64,000 nucleotides of DNA, taken from the NCBI RefSeq assembly GCF_933775445.1, contig NC_065874.1:994501-1058500 (forward strand), written 5' to 3'. The translations under genes were made by a program, and so were the position numbers. Positions 35,507 through 48,500 of the stretch are shown piece after piece. The stretch comes from Argentina anserina (lineage: Eukaryota > Streptophyta > Magnoliopsida > Rosales > Rosaceae). Below the pieces are notes generated by a model. The model was not told the DNA's origin. It saw nothing but the letters and a program-made list of their open reading frames with translations, and ran no database searches. Each line of letters begins with the position of its first letter. Within the stretch, counting starts at the first letter, position 1.

Positions 35507-36534
35507 GGCTGGATTGGCTGCTGCTGCTCTCTGTGGTGATATGAGAATCGGAGACCGATGTGGGAAATTGGAAATGTGTGAGGTTTTTGGTTTGTTTTAT
35601 TTTGTGGCCACACAATTCATATAGCTGGCTCGTGTTTGACACGAACCATTGTGTTATGCTTTTGGGCTTTGCGGGTTTGTTGCGGTCCGCCCCGGTTGTG
35701 TCGTCGGGGCAAAATATTTTTCCGTCATAGTAGGTGAGGTTAGACTCGGTTCCATCGGTTTGGTTTTTCGCTACTAACTAAAAGTAGTGAACTGAGACGG
35801 TTGATGAACCGGCAAGCCGGTTCGATTTGGTGAGTTTTCGATTGATTTTTGTCTCATTTGTCGGTCAGTGTAATTTGCAATTATATGTTTTTGATTATGA
35901 AATGTTTGTTCACGCATTCTCGCGTAATCATAGTTTTTTTTGTTGTAGTTAGTAGTAATTTAGCCTCTTGACACAGCATGTGCGCCTGTTTGCTTTTTCT
36001 TGTTTTGGTTTCGAATGTATTTAGGCGGATGAACATTTAGTTCCTCTACATGATGCTAAATTAGAATCTTAGTCATTCACACTATATGTCAAGATATACG
36101 TTGTGTATTCAAGATACTCTGTCTATAAAAGCTTGATTTTGCGCCTACGGCCTACCTTCCTCATTTGGATAGTAGAGGTCAAACGGTGAACATTCTTAAC
36201 AAATTTAGAGCAAACAGAAATTTTACTCAAGTTAGTTAACAAATAAAAAAGAAATTAGGAGGTGTGAATAACAGGAGAGAGTTCAAATGAGTAAATCTAG
36301 AGGGTTCCAACAAAATGCGGGAAAAGGAAAGACATCAAACTTCTAATTGTCTGCATGATTTGGAGAGCTAAACTGGACTCAAAACTTCACAACTGTCTGC
36401 AAGATGGCTCTCCGAAAGAAGCTCGAGCCCTGACCATCAGACAGCTGAAAAACATTAACATCATCATCCGAAAAGCATAAATTGTGACTGAAATGCAAAA
36501 AACGGCCCAACTAGCTTGGTGCTATGGAAGTGAT
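35507..36534. other. SUFB promoter and intergenic region
   Basis: This is the upstream region of SUFB and the 3' flank of the AT-hook gene. The DNA is moderately AT-rich and no gene or RNA is recognised. The reading frames that extend across the SUFB start (35061-35642, 35101-35613) are out-of-frame shadows of its Pro/Ser-rich transit peptide. Confidence 0.5.
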
Positions 36535-38040
36535 CTAAGATTGTGCGGGTGGAATAGTATCTGCAATATCACAGTCCATACTGTCAATAGCACCAGTAGG
36601 AGGTTCACCGATGGTTGAAGGAATGGATCCAATAGATGCAGCAGTCTCTCCCCCTAACAACTGACTTGGTTTTGGCGCAGCGTCTTCTTCCATCAGATTC
36701 TCAACTGGTTTACAGACAGCAAATGCAGGTTCCGGAACAAGAGGAGGAGTGTGGTTCATTTCAAGATCTAGGCTCTTTACCACATCATGATCCAAAGCTC
36801 TCTCAGATTGAATTTGAGGATCCTTACATACAGTCACAGCTCCCAGTATAACAGAACTTGCTGCAGGTTCAGCAAATTCAGGAGTTTGATTAGTTTCAAC
36901 GTTCACACTCTTTACCTCATCATCAACCAAGTGACTCTTCTCAGTATCCACAGTCTGAGATTGAACTTGAAGAGCCTTGCATACAATATCAACACTCGGT
37001 ATGACAGCCACTGCGGGAACAGCTTCAGCAAATACAGGATTATGATTGAGTTCAAAATTCAGGCTCTTGATATCTTCTCGAACCAATGCACTGCTTTCAG
37101 TATCCACAGCCTGAGGCTGAAGTAGAGGATCCTTACATACTGTTTCTATGCTCGGTAACTCACCAATTGATTCAGATGATTTTTCTATCTTTGATTCTTT
37201 AATGCCCTCTACACCAGTTGACTCTGTGATTGTTGTGGCCGGTTCAACTTCCTCCAACACTTTTTCCTGTCCAACAACATCCTTATTCTCGGACTTTGTC
37301 ATTACATAGGTAGATTGGTTATCAAGTACTGACTCCAAAGGTTGCTGTGGCATGGCTTTACCTCCGATGGCAGGGGCATCATTCTTCAGTAAATTATCCA
37401 CAGGAGGAATCACGAAAGATGATGACTCCGGGATGCCAGAGAAAGATTGATTTCTAAAAGACTTCTGGATGCATTGGCTTCTAAGAGTTTCCGGGATGCC
37501 AGAGAAAGATTGACTTTTAAAAGACTCCACGATGCCACACTGAGGAATATGGGGTGGAACATGATCCGGAACTGCAGGTATCTGCTTCTTGACTTCAACA
37601 GGTTGCTTGTTACTTTGCTCTGATGGGTGGGCAGAACCATATATATGAGATTGCACGTTCACAGCTGGTATTGGAACTTCTTTTCTTTTGCACATCTTAA
37701 CATTTGGAGCAATGTCATTTTCTGCAGTAACTGGAGTGAATTTTCCAGGTAAAAACACAACACCCCTCAGCTGAGTGTCAGTGTCTTCTACCTTAACATT
37801 CAGAAGATAGCCGGCATCAAATGAACCTTCAATAACTCCAGAAACCATCCGACCAACCATTTCATCTTCAGCATCATCATTAGTACCTGCACTCTGCTTG
37901 TTTTTCTTCAGACTATCAGGTCCTGGTATTGCAGGCATGCTCTCATGAACTAAATTCTCATCCTTACGTGGACGTCCGCGTTTCCGCTTCATAGGGAGAT
38001 CTGGCGTAGATACAGAGCTGGTACCTTGAATCTGATTCAT
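36535..38040 (-). CDS. AT-hook motif protein of unknown function
   Basis: The frame starts at 38040 (MNQIQGTSSVSTPDLPMKRK) and gives 501 residues in one coding exon. The longer open frame reaches 38247, but a good acceptor (TTCTTTGCAG, then T, then ATG) lies directly before 38040, so the upstream part is intron. An AT-hook core KRKRGRPRKDE is at about residues 18-28, predicting minor-groove binding of AT-rich DNA. It is followed by GRMVSGVIEGSFDAGYLLNVKV and RGVVFLPGKFTPVTAENDIAPNVKM, a block I recall from plant AT-hook proteins such as At5g52890. The remaining 300 residues are acidic, low-complexity and contain three diverged repeats with VCK(D/A)(P/L)(L/Q)(L/I)QSQ(T/A)VDTE-like units. Nuclear location is inferred. 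Confidence 0.85.
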   Translation of the reverse strand: MNQIQGTSSVSTPDLPMKRKRGRPRKDENLVHESMPAIPGPDSLKKNKQSAGTNDDAEDEMVGRMVSGVIEGSFDAGYLLNVKVEDTDTQLRGVVFLPGKFTPVTAENDIAPNVKMCKRKEVPIPAVNVQSHIYGSAHPSEQSNKQPVEVKKQIPAVPDHVPPHIPQCGIVESFKSQSFSGIPETLRSQCIQKSFRNQSFSGIPESSSFVIPPVDNLLKNDAPAIGGKAMPQQPLESVLDNQSTYVMTKSENKDVVGQEKVLEEVEPATTITESTGVEGIKESKIEKSSESIGELPSIETVCKDPLLQPQAVDTESSALVREDIKSLNFELNHNPVFAEAVPAVAVIPSVDIVCKALQVQSQTVDTEKSHLVDDEVKSVNVETNQTPEFAEPAASSVILGAVTVCKDPQIQSERALDHDVVKSLDLEMNHTPPLVPEPAFAVCKPVENLMEEDAAPKPSQLLGGETAASIGSIPSTIGEPPTGAIDSMDCDIADTIPPAQS

Positions 38041-38041
38041 A

Positions 38042-39631
38042 CTGCAAAGAATAATGCCCTGCTTTTCACAAAATTCCACTGCAAGGAAGAAACTGGTTTT
38101 AATCATGTAATTCATGTTATAGTTTGCTTGTCTGCATGAATAAATGGTGACTGCAAAAAATGTTATATGGCTACAATAAACATATTGGTCAATGCATTTC
38201 TTAAAAGAGTTGCACGCTATGATATCTGAGTCTGAATAGGCGGTCATGTATATGTTGCAAATAGACTTTTAAGAGTAGAAATATATGCCGATCAGGCAAT
38301 GTTTATCTTGTAAAGAGACCACAGGTTTACAAGTAAACAAGAGCTCCCCCTGGGTACCTACATTTAACTATTTCACTCTTAATTAGGAATATAGCAGTGA
38401 ACATAAATTGATGAATCAGTTCCTCTCTTCTTAAGGCAGGCATACTTATTGAAGCAGTCTAAACTACGAGGATTTATGTATAAATAAAGCCACAAGTTCA
38501 ACAACAGACCAACTTGCATAAGGACAACTCAAAATCTGTATGGAGCAACAGATCTCCACCGATTTCTGTACAAATACATGTTTATATATATGGTAGTGAT
38601 AAACAAAAAACACTGATGGGTAAAGATCTCAATACTGCTCAGTCCTTCTCTGCCATGAAGGATTGAACAGTAGACTCGGATCCCTTCACACTTATGTCAC
38701 TATAATAAGAACTGGAGAAGATTCAGATTTAAATAATCACTTGTCTAGCCATGTATAGGAGCTTAAAAAGAGGTAAGAAAATAACCAAGCCTGTAAAGTA
38801 GTACAAACTTAACATATTCTGAACTCGTCATAGCCCAATCCTTACAAACGATAGAAGCAGGAATGTCCCTATAGATTACAATGTGAAATTGAACTACCCT
38901 TAAATCCCAACCCCTCTTGTTCCCCAAATATTAGGAATTTCTGAGTCGTTATTTCCCAGCTCCCACTCCTGGAATTTCGTAGTTTCAAATATTTCATGTA
39001 AAAGCTATCTGAACAACTAACCATTATAGTTTCATCAATTAATCTTCCTAAATCATAGAAAGCTTATGTATAACTCTTGAAACTAAAAGCACGCGTAGCT
39101 CATAAGAGAGCCACCTTCATACAACCTGATCACATTTTCCCACAGAGCTACTGTGTCATGTTAAAAGCAAATTACCCACCTCACAAAAACAAGTCCAAAA
39201 AACAATAACCACATGAAACCATAATAACAGATGAGATCAGTCTCGTGCCCCCTTTACTCTGCATACTTGTTTTGTTTTGTGTATTTTCATTGCATGCATC
39301 ATCATATGTCTGGAATTTCACATTCATAACCTTTCAAAAGAGTCTAGTATTACACAGATCTCTCTTCATTGAGGCTCTTAATTAGCCCAAAATCATATAT
39401 GAAGAAAGAGCAGATTATGACACAAGGAATCAACAAAGGAAATGAAAATTCAATCTTTACATCACTCAACTCCTAACCCTAAACCCACAATCTAATTCCA
39501 GCTCCCATATATAAATAAATCAAAACAAAAGGTGTTGGTTTCCTCGGATGAAACCCTAAAGACTACTATGATCAAACACAGTGATAAGCGAAATTGAAAC
39601 TGAAACTGAAACTGAAACCGAAATTCCTTAC
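38042..39631 (-). other. Probable leader intron of the AT-hook gene
   Basis: A strong acceptor abuts the start codon. A plausible donor (CCCATT then GTAAGG, minus strand) lies at 39631/39632, close to a purine-rich leader with GAAACT repeats near 39597-39620. The 1.6 kb between is AT-rich and has no coding frames. Long leader introns often raise expression of plant housekeeping genes. Confidence 0.55.
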
Positions 39632-39759
39632 AATGGGTAATGAGAACAATCCTGATCAGCCAAGCTTGTGATTCGTTTGTCTGGGGAAGAATTGGGAGTG
39701 AGATTCTGTTTATCCGGGAACTGAGAATCCACCGAAACTTATGGGAGACGCGGGAATGC

Positions 39760-40778
39760 GCTTGTGTTCTTTTCTTTTTATTATTTTTACTATAGAAAAC
39801 CTCATGTAAACGACGTCGTTTCCTGATCCCTATTTAACTGCATTGTTAAATTCTTTATATTCTCCAAATTCGGACACTCTTCACTATTTATTATTATTAT
39901 TTTTATTATGACTGAGATCTAAAAGTGAAAAATTCTCTCTACGCGCTGCTGCACGGTGTGTAGCAGCATTTTGCACCACACACTAATCCCCACACACTCT
40001 TGTGCATGTTATGACACCTCTCCATCACCACACACAACTATGTGTATTCCATACCTTACTGCACAACATACACTCCCTCTAAAAGCTGGTGCAAAAACCA
40101 TTATTTCTGACTCTAATTTAACATTAGCTAAGTAATCAAGATAGGCCTAAGTAGCATGAACATGAGGGTCTTCAAAGACAATCAAACCCAAGTCATGAGA
40201 AATGTTGTTTTAGGCAAGCATCTGCAACCATGTTGCATTCCCTAAAGATATGAGTAAACTTGATGTCCCCTGCATGCATTTTGGAGATCATAGAGGCACA
40301 ACTAACAATAAGATAACCAAGAGGGTGCATACAAGAATTGTCTTTCTGCACTATTTTCGATTATTTGCTTCGTTAACATTAGGGTTTTAACGTAGATTTC
40401 ACTGATGAACTGATACAATAGAGGAGATCATCCTAGACACAGCTAAGGGCCTCATATCAGTCGTATGTGAAGAATCAATAATGTTCAAGTGGATGATCAA
40501 AAGTTCCATTCTGATTCTTTATCAGAAATTGGAGCTTGCAATTAAGATACACAACACATAATTCTCCTCCTACCAACAGAAGTCATGTGATCTTCGAAAA
40601 GTAAAAATCAAGTGAACATAACTTGGAAGCATGATGCTGCTTAATACAACATTGGTCTTCAGTATTCAACATACAGCAACAGTGTTCATTTTCATGTTAA
40701 TCCTACTTATTAACTGAGCTTGAGATCAAGATGTACAAGACATGTTACATTTCTAGCAAGCTCCTGTCCTGTGATCCT
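39760..40778. other. Intergenic region
   Basis: Promoter side of the AT-hook gene, then AT-rich DNA with no identified gene. A hexamer-like ACACAC(A/T) rich stretch near 39970-40080 is low complexity only. Confidence 0.45.
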
Positions 40779-41916
40779 CTAAAACCAAAATTCACCGTCA
40801 CTGCTCCCGGAGTCATCCGCATCATCCACTACTAAGGGGCAGTCATCAGCCCAGTGACTACCCATCTCACCACATTCCACACATTGTTTGACCATTTCAA
40901 CAGACCAATGCTCACCAGAATCGCCATCCATCTTTTTCAAGGGCCGTAACAAGAAATACAACCAAATCCCATTCCTGTTGATTTTTAGGGCAAGTCCAGC
41001 AATTGTGACCATTGACAAGACAGATCTCACAGACAAAGTAAATCATCGATGGGAATCAGTTGAAGAAGAGCCTTCCCCAGACTTCGCTCCTTCTGCGGAC
41101 TTTGATTCTTCTGAATTGCTATTACCTTGCAATTCCATTGCTACACCAAAACATGAACAAGCGGCAGTATGATGATCGATTACAAAATGCAAGAGATGAG
41201 TAATGGACCCTTAACTGATCACACCAGATTTTGTCACAACAAATAAAAGAGCTAACGGCTAACCTATGAACTCTTCAGAGAATACCATACTATTTCATTT
41301 TGGCTATACATAACAAAACTGAGTAAAATTGACTTGTTCTTCAGATACTATTCTACCTTGCCCTACTCAATAGATATTCATAAGTAGGCAGAATGAACAA
41401 AATGCAAGAGATGAGAAATAGACCACTAAATGATCACCTATGAACTCTTCAGAGAATTCCGTACCATTCTAACTTCGCTATCTACAAATTAATGCATGAA
41501 CAAAACTGAGTTGGCTAGAGAAGAAAGTCAAGAAACTGAAGCAACAAAAACTGATGTTCTTCGGATACTCATTTTCATGTTTGCTACGCAAAAACCCTCG
41601 GGGTATGCTACAGAGATCTTTACACGTAGGCCATCCTTTTTACCAACAAATTGTAATTTTTACAGAACAAAACAATTCAACTAGAATCTGTTGATTCTAC
41701 GAACAATCCAATTATGAAACTCGATTTTAGCACTGATCATACTCATAACTTAACGTACAACAATTTCGATCAGAAAACTATCCCAAATTCTAGAACATAT
41801 AATCAAGAAGCTTTACCAGGATCGTCAAGCTTCGGACGCTTCTCCGGCGGTTGCTCCGGCACAGAATCCTGACCGAGATCACTTCGCTTCTTCGGCAAGC
41901 TGACGACGGTGCTCAT
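40779..41916 (-). pseudogene. Zinc-knuckle protein locus A, frame-broken
   Basis: Exon 1 (41916-41817) encodes MSTVVSLPKKRSDLGQDSV...PEKRPKLDDP, then GTAAAG. Exon 2 (from about 41145) continues in phase as AMELQGNSNSEESKSAEG...STDSHR and then meets TGA. Just downstream, a different frame encodes a perfect CCHC knuckle, CEICLVNGHNCWTC. A third frame encodes a second knuckle-like motif, CVECGEMGSHWADDC, ending DDSGSSDGEFWF. A GATG duplication near 40927 explains the second frame change. Zinc knuckles usually bind single-stranded nucleic acid. As sequenced, the product would be about 65 residues without any knuckle, so I call it a decayed gene; a sequencing error or unrecognised splicing is the alternative. 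Confidence 0.6.
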
Positions 41917-42029
41917 GGCGCTTTTCTTCTTAGGTTTAAAGGCGAGACCTCTGAGAATTCTAAAAATAGTGTGGGCCGGTTGGGAACGTCGTTGCTCATG
42001 TGGTTTCTTGTTAAAACCTTTCACTCCCG

Positions 42030-42740
42030 TGGTAGATAGATATCAAAATACTATCATAATTATTATCCTATAATATATTCGTATATAGAACCACAATGGT
42101 ATCATCCTAACATGTGGAATCCAAGAATGAATATGTATGGTTTCTATTATATATATAAGAAAACAGGTGGAGGATCAAGTTTTTATGTGTCACACCAACT
42201 CAGTTACCATTCTATAAAATAAAATAAAAACCGGCCGGCTATTAGTATATTTATTTTATATAATTATTTTATATTATTAAAATATTATAACATATTTAAT
42301 AATTTTATTTCTTTTTATATATTAAAATAATGACTTTTTATTTTAATAATATTTGTGAAATATTTTAGTTAAAATAATAAAATAATCAAGAAATTTTAAT
42401 TTAAAATGTATAATATTCAATTATAATAATGATAATTATTTAAATATTTATAAAAATAATATAAAATTATGTGTTTAATGAAATGACCCATTAATTTATT
42501 ACGTCGGGATTAAAATTAGTTTGAGCCAGGCCTAGCACATGGGCTAATATATCTCAACTCAGTCCGACCCATTACAATAATGGTCTCGGGCCCGGGCCAA
42601 TTTTTACAAATTACAATCATAATTGCTAGTACGTGCCTAGTTACTCTACCGATAATGTTTGCTCCGGCAACTGAGCTTGGCCGAGATCAGCGTCTACAAC
42701 AATGTATATAACATCTCTAGCAAGCAGGAGTCCAGTGAAC
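42030..42740. other. AT-rich intergenic spacer between zinc-knuckle loci
   Basis: Extremely AT-rich from about 42240 to 42500, with TAATAT/ATTATT runs and no gene. The flanks suggest the spacer came between two copies of a tandem duplication. Confidence 0.5.
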
Positions 42741-42761
42741 CTCTAAAATGGAACATCGTCA

Positions 42762-43313
42762 TCAGCGTATCAAAGAATCATCCACTTTAGGTTCAGACCA
42801 ACAGGGGCACTCATCACCCCAGTGATCACCCATATCAAATCCTAACACATTGTCTGACCATCTCAATAGAGCGGTGCTCACGGCCATCATCATCATCCTC
42901 GGCATTCTTTTCACATTGCCCGTAAGAGTCAAGCTAGGCAGCCCCATGCCATTCCGAATGATCTGAGGGCAATCCCAACCCAGCATTTATGACCGACGTA
43001 CTGTACTGTTCTATGTTGGTTATTTATATATATGCATCAAGAACAAAAACAAAACTGAGGTTGGCAAGACAGAAGAAATTGATGAAGCAAAAATTGACAT
43101 AAAACATTGCTGTGGAGTATACTTGCTTATTCTACAAAAAAATTAATTCAATAATGGGATTGATGAGAAGGCATATATACCAGTATTGTGAATATTTTCG
43201 ACCATACCCGGTTGTGGATTATCAAGCTTCTGACGCTTCTCTGGAAGATGCTGCGGGATAAGACCCTGGCCATGATCAAGTCGCTTCGCTGTCAAGCTGA
43301 CGGTGGTGCTCAT
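42762..43313 (-). pseudogene. Zinc-knuckle locus B, decayed tandem copy
   Basis: Minus-strand homologue of locus A. The start MSTTVSLTAKRLDHGQGL...PEKRQKLDNP parallels locus A exon 1. After the intron, only pieces of the knuckles survive: VGHKCW, then DCPQIIRN in another frame, and later GDHWGDECP without its first cysteine pair. It ends SEPKVDDSLIR. There are several frame changes and lost cysteines. It is more decayed than locus A. Confidence 0.65.
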
Positions 43314-43921
43314 GGCAACGGAGACCTGAATAATTAAGCGATGATGCGACAACGGAAGCTATATTCAGATATTGCGCGCTCCAAATTTGGAGTCGATCTG
43401 CCAGGTTACGTTTGAGAATCTTGGAGGCATATTTAGAGATCGTGATTTATTGAATCAAGTCGCCAAAGAGATTGGCGAGACTAGAGGAGGCTAATGAAAA
43501 GAGCTGGAGGATGTTTCTTTGCACTTTGTAGCATGTTGCTGTGATCCACGCAACCACGGAGGTGCGCTTATGCCCCCGCATAGGTTGGTGCATGGGGTTT
43601 TTATCGTCTATCCTAGCTTTGATGTAACTTGTCAAATGTATGTGAACCATTCTATTTATTTCTCATGGATCATATTTAGAAATAAATGATTTCTTAACTT
43701 TGCATTCAATTACACTGATTAAAAATATTTATAATATATATAGCTATCAAATCAATCCGATCAATTTCTCATCTTTCAAGTTTGTGAAGAATTGACTAGA
43801 GATTTTGCTACATTGACTCTCTAATGTACTCATTTCTCATCAAAGTACTTTTAGATAGCTTAATATATCATGCAAACGTGGTTGCATGTGTATTACTTCA
43901 GTTTTATTATCGATTACAATA

Positions 43922-44206
43922 CTATACTGAATGACAATACTCGTCATTTGTGCAGTAACATGATTGAGGAAAAAAATATATTTGGTTATCGCAGATTCCC
44001 TTCTTGTAACCTCTATTGTTGCACACTGTTGTACAATAGCGATCAGCTTTCTCTTTTTTATCGTTCCAGAATTCCCATCCGGTGTCGCATTCCTTGCCAG
44101 TAACAACATAAAACTGACAAACTAATGCATCACCAAAATGAATAAATGTTGGTGTCGAAAAGACCAAGAATAGCGCTAAAAAGAAAGCAAGTACCCTTGA
44201 GTCCAT
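43922..44206 (-). CDS. Defensin-like cysteine-rich secreted peptide
   Basis: Frame of 94 residues from MDSRVLAFFLALFLVFSTPT. The first ~25 residues form a typical signal peptide. The mature part has eight cysteines with CTTVC (CX3C), a GYKKGIC gamma-core-like element and CYC (CXC), the spacing of plant defensin-like (DEFL, CS-alpha-beta) peptides. Such peptides are secreted and act in defence or in reproductive signalling (family knowledge); this one cannot be assigned further. The insertion between the second and third cysteines (DTGWEFWNDKKEKADRY) is longer than in classical defensins. A TATA-like ATTTATATAAATAG lies about 85 bases upstream on the minus strand. Most DEFL genes have an intron after the signal peptide; here the frame is uninterrupted. 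Confidence 0.75.
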   Translation of the reverse strand: MDSRVLAFFLALFLVFSTPTFIHFGDALVCQFYVVTGKECDTGWEFWNDKKEKADRYCTTVCNNRGYKKGICDNQIYFFPQSCYCTNDEYCHSV

Positions 44207-44299
44207 GGCTAGCTGCAACACAAGGTAATGAAATTTGTTTCCTTCTTCCTTTCAAATGGTACGTAAGTATTAGCAACAATAACCACTATTTATATAAAT

Positions 44300-45549
44300 C
44301 TTAGTGGAATGTAACTACTATCATATTATTAAATACGTACAATAAACTGTTATTTCATTACAAATTATAATACATAACATTTGGGTAGTACAATAACCTT
44401 TTCTACATAGAAGAAGAATGTATGCATTGATTGCATTCAACTACAAAATTAAATAGTGTTGATCGCACCCCTTTGAATCACTTCTCAAAACCATTCATAC
44501 TACAAATCTCATTGATAAAATTTTATTACCTGACTAAAACGTACTTCTGTTTGTATAACAAAATGATGTAGAATAGATGACAACAAGAATTGAAGAGCAG
44601 ATGGACCGAAGGAAGAAAGAAAGACTGTTACTATTCATGTTTGGGGGCAAGTTCTGAATATTGTGAATGATACATTTTCTGAAAAAGAAATAGCGCTAAA
44701 CACCAAACTCGTCGTTTTACTACAATGTGTGTTTTTTCGATCATCTAACGTCGTTTAGATCCTTAAAAATAATTTTTAATATTTTCTTAATTTATTTTAG
44801 ATTTTATTTGTTTTGGATTTTTTTAACCCATAAACTTAATTTTAATTAGACTTTTGTCAGCGTCTAAGACTTTTATAACAAACTTGGTGGGATTTCTTAG
44901 TGTCGCTTTCAATGATTACCAATCTTCGTGCTGAGTTGATGCTTTACACATCTAACTTCAGGTTTCCTCCAGCCACTTCTCGTGATGTAGATGATCGCAA
45001 CAAGGATATAGATGGAGAGTATACGGAGGACCATTGTGTTGGATCAACTCACTTAACAGCAAGAAAATCTGTACATCTGTCTCAATCTGAGTTAAACTCA
45101 TGATGTCAACTAGTTCAGTTGCGTGATGACAATTGATAAGTTTGTTGTACTGCAATTTCATTTGATCCTTACTAGGTATGCAAAGCTCTATATGAGAAAC
45201 AAGATCAAAGTTGTAGAAACAGGTACTCGGATGAATATACGATCTGATGACATCTTGGTGAAAGATACAGAAAGAATTCTCGCACAAATAAAAAGCTCAA
45301 ACACATTAATATTTTTGAAACATTTGAATTCCCACATTGCATACTGCTAAGCATATGACAATTTCAATAAAAACCACATTACCGAGCAGAAATAATAGAG
45401 AAGGCTTCCTTGAATTGTTAAAAACTTAGTGATACAGATTACATCCGACAAAGTACTTCTCAGAAAACAGAGAAAAATATCTCAACCAGTATCTTAAACT
45501 TATTTCAAGTCTCTAGAGCTGGAAGGCAAGATAAAACTCAACACAACAC
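44300..45549. other. Intergenic region
   Basis: AT-rich DNA between the DEFL promoter and the 3' end of the RBP45 gene. Frames at 44900-45103 and 44958-45287 overlap on opposite strands and lack any recognisable protein features. Confidence 0.45.
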
Positions 45550-48500
45550 TCAACTAAAACCAACTTGCTGTTGCTGTTGCTGCTGCGACTGCTGGTAATT
45601 CCCGTATCCAGCAGGATAGCCTCCGTAGTACATGCTAGGGTCTTGGGACACTTGGGCATATCCATATCCCTCAGGGGTTGGTGCATATCCATAGTAGCCA
45701 GCATTCCATTGGTTTGGATCTGCCTGAGCCTTGAAAAAACCATCATAGCATATCAGTTGTATTCAATGCTGTCAGTAAAATCCATTTAGTTAGTATGTTA
45801 AAGCAAATCACCTGCTGCTTGTTTGAAGGACTTCGACCCCAAGAAAGTCGGATATTTTGTCCACCAATTGTTGAATTGTTTAATCCTTGCAAAGCCTCTT
45901 CAGCACGACTCCTAACGTATTGAAAAAAAAAACAAACACAATAAATAAGTCAGATTCTCTGATATTCCAAAACATATAAAAGAGACAACTGTGTTCAGAA
46001 AAAAGTGTTGACAAGAAGATCAACCTACCTGTCTGCAAACTGAACAAACCCACATCGCTTGCCTGCAGGTATCTTCACATGTACCAGCTCACCATACTGG
46101 CTAAAAACTTGCCTCAAATGGTCATCGGTGACGTTGGCATCAAGATTTCCAACAAATATCTGCAGAGCAAAATCATTGCGGTCACAAAATGTTGCTAAAA
46201 GAACAGTTCCTAAAAAAAGAAATTAAGTACCCACAGTTGTGTTATTGGGATCGGTCTCATTCTTTGCACCTGGAGAACTCTGAAATGAAGCTGCATGTTG
46301 AAAAAGTAAATTTCAAGTGACAAACTAATAGCTGTGACACTATCTTATCACAAACAAAAAGTTCAATTTCCTATGGGGCACGAGCAATGCTATAAACATA
46401 TCTCATGCTATAGTCCATGATGCACTTGAACATTTTTAGGACATGCATTTGTACAACTTGATGATGCTTCAACATAATCATCACTCCGCTGCTTAGCGGT
46501 ACTTGAGGACCAGAAGTGTTTTGGCAACCGGTGATGTATCATGCATGTATGCAGATTTATTTCAAAAGGTAACATGAATGACAAGGCTTTGTTGCCTGCT
46601 AGAATTACTTCACAAGATTCTGGTGGGCTTAATGAACAAATATTGGGTCTAGAGGTCCAGTTTAATCCAGTTAAATTAGAGGGTAAAACATGTGCAATTC
46701 CAGTAGAAAAGATAGTGAGACATGAAAAAACCAGCCTACACGAGTTCAAGGCAACAGCTTGAAGAATGAACTATCCCCATGAATATGATACAATGCAAAA
46801 ATAAGCAAACCATAAGGGGCATAAAAGAAATTGAGGAAAAGCAGGGAGCCGTGCAAAAAGAAATATGAAAAATCAATCACCTTGACAACATGAGGAATTT
46901 CTCTTTTAATAAATCAGTCAATCTAAGGAGGGAACAATAAGAAGACGGTGTAACTTCATAAGAAAGTTCAACCAACTAAATTCCAAAATGTAGCATAGCA
47001 AATGCCACATGAGAAAAAAGGCCCATGAATTAAATGTGAAACTGACCTAAGCGAGGCCAGGCACTAAAGGGGTCACACTTTCAGCTGTAATCAGTGGCAC
47101 ACCCTTAGATGGCAGAGCCTCTTGACCCCCTGCTCTGAGACAACAGGAGTTCTATGAGTTCTCAAGTTTTTAATCTCATTTACGCTGCCCAGATTTAATA
47201 CGGTAATTAAAGGAAATAAATTTCTTGAACCTTAATCCTCATCTTTAGCTGAAAGAAAGAAGCCTTAGGGAACCAAAAGTAGGAAATATTTGGAACACTA
47301 TAACACACAAGATAGGGAACACGCAACACTATATGAGATGACCTGGTTAGAACTGCAGAATGGATGAGAAAGAAAGAAGCAAAACAGGGGAAGATGCAAC
47401 AAACAAGAAGTTGGCGCTTCACAGACAAGGACAGAAAAAATAAAACAACAATAACACACATACCTCTTGAATATTGCTGATTGCCCCCAGCATTTTTGTT
47501 TGCAGCTGGCCCAATTCGCATAGGTCTTGAAGAACAAACAACTCCATTCATCTCAGTCATCGCACGCAATTGTTCACTCTCATCTCCAAACTTAACAAAC
47601 CCATATCCCTTGGTACGCTGGGTATTTCTGTCAATGACAACCTTAGCTCCCTTGCACGATGGATAACGGGCCTTAAAGATCTCTTGTAGGGTATAATCTG
47701 TGACATCCGCAGCCAAGTCCCCAACAAATATGGTATAATCAGGAGTATCATCAGATCGCTTCTCCCCTGCAGATGCCCAGTTCAATCTGAAAGCCTGGCC
47801 AGCATTTGGCATAGTGATACCATTGTATGTCTCAAGCACTCTTTCTGCAGCAGCTCGACTTACAAACTCAATAAACCCATATCCTTCAGATTGACTAGTC
47901 TGCTTATTGCGAATAACTTTCACATTAACAACCTGAACGCATACAAGCCAAATACGTAACATTAATACTGGACATAAATACTGAACATGAACAATAATAA
48001 TACAACACTATAGAAGAAAATTTTGAACGCTGGATATCAATTACTTCACATATTAGTAAAAAGTAAATTTTCCAATTGAAATATATACAGCATATAACTT
48101 GCAATCAGGAGTAACAAAAAAAAAAGGAAAACAAATCCGACTCTCGAACCACAAGCTCAATAAGTTCAAATACATTTTACAAACACATTTCGACATAACT
48201 CAACACCAACTCAAGTGTAATTCCACACACTTCAAAACATGAATAAATCAACAAACCCAGCTCATTAAGCCAAATACAAACACCAATTCGAGCAACTCCA
48301 ACACACACAAAAAACCAATAAAAATGACAACTTTATGTTCAAATCACAACCCCAAAACCACAACAGATCTAAACACACACACAAAGATTAAATCTTTAAA
48401 CCAAATTAAACAAAAATTGAGAGCCAACAAATTCAAACCTCGCCGGTATTAGCAAAGATACTGTAGAGATAGTTCTCTTCCATCCAGTACTGCAAGTCGC

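Noticed and set aside
34250..35624. Long + strand frames opposite SUFB
   Set aside because: They are antisense shadows of the GC-rich SUFB exon 1; the minus strand encodes the full conserved SufB protein.
35061..35642. 193- and 170-codon minus-strand frames at the SUFB start
   Set aside because: They are out-of-frame readings of the transit-peptide region, full of Pro/Ser/His runs.
46408..46762. Opposed 113- and 73-codon frames in RBP45 intron 2
   Set aside because: Both lie inside an intron bounded by good splice sites, overlap on opposite strands and match nothing I know. A decayed insertion is possible but unsupported.
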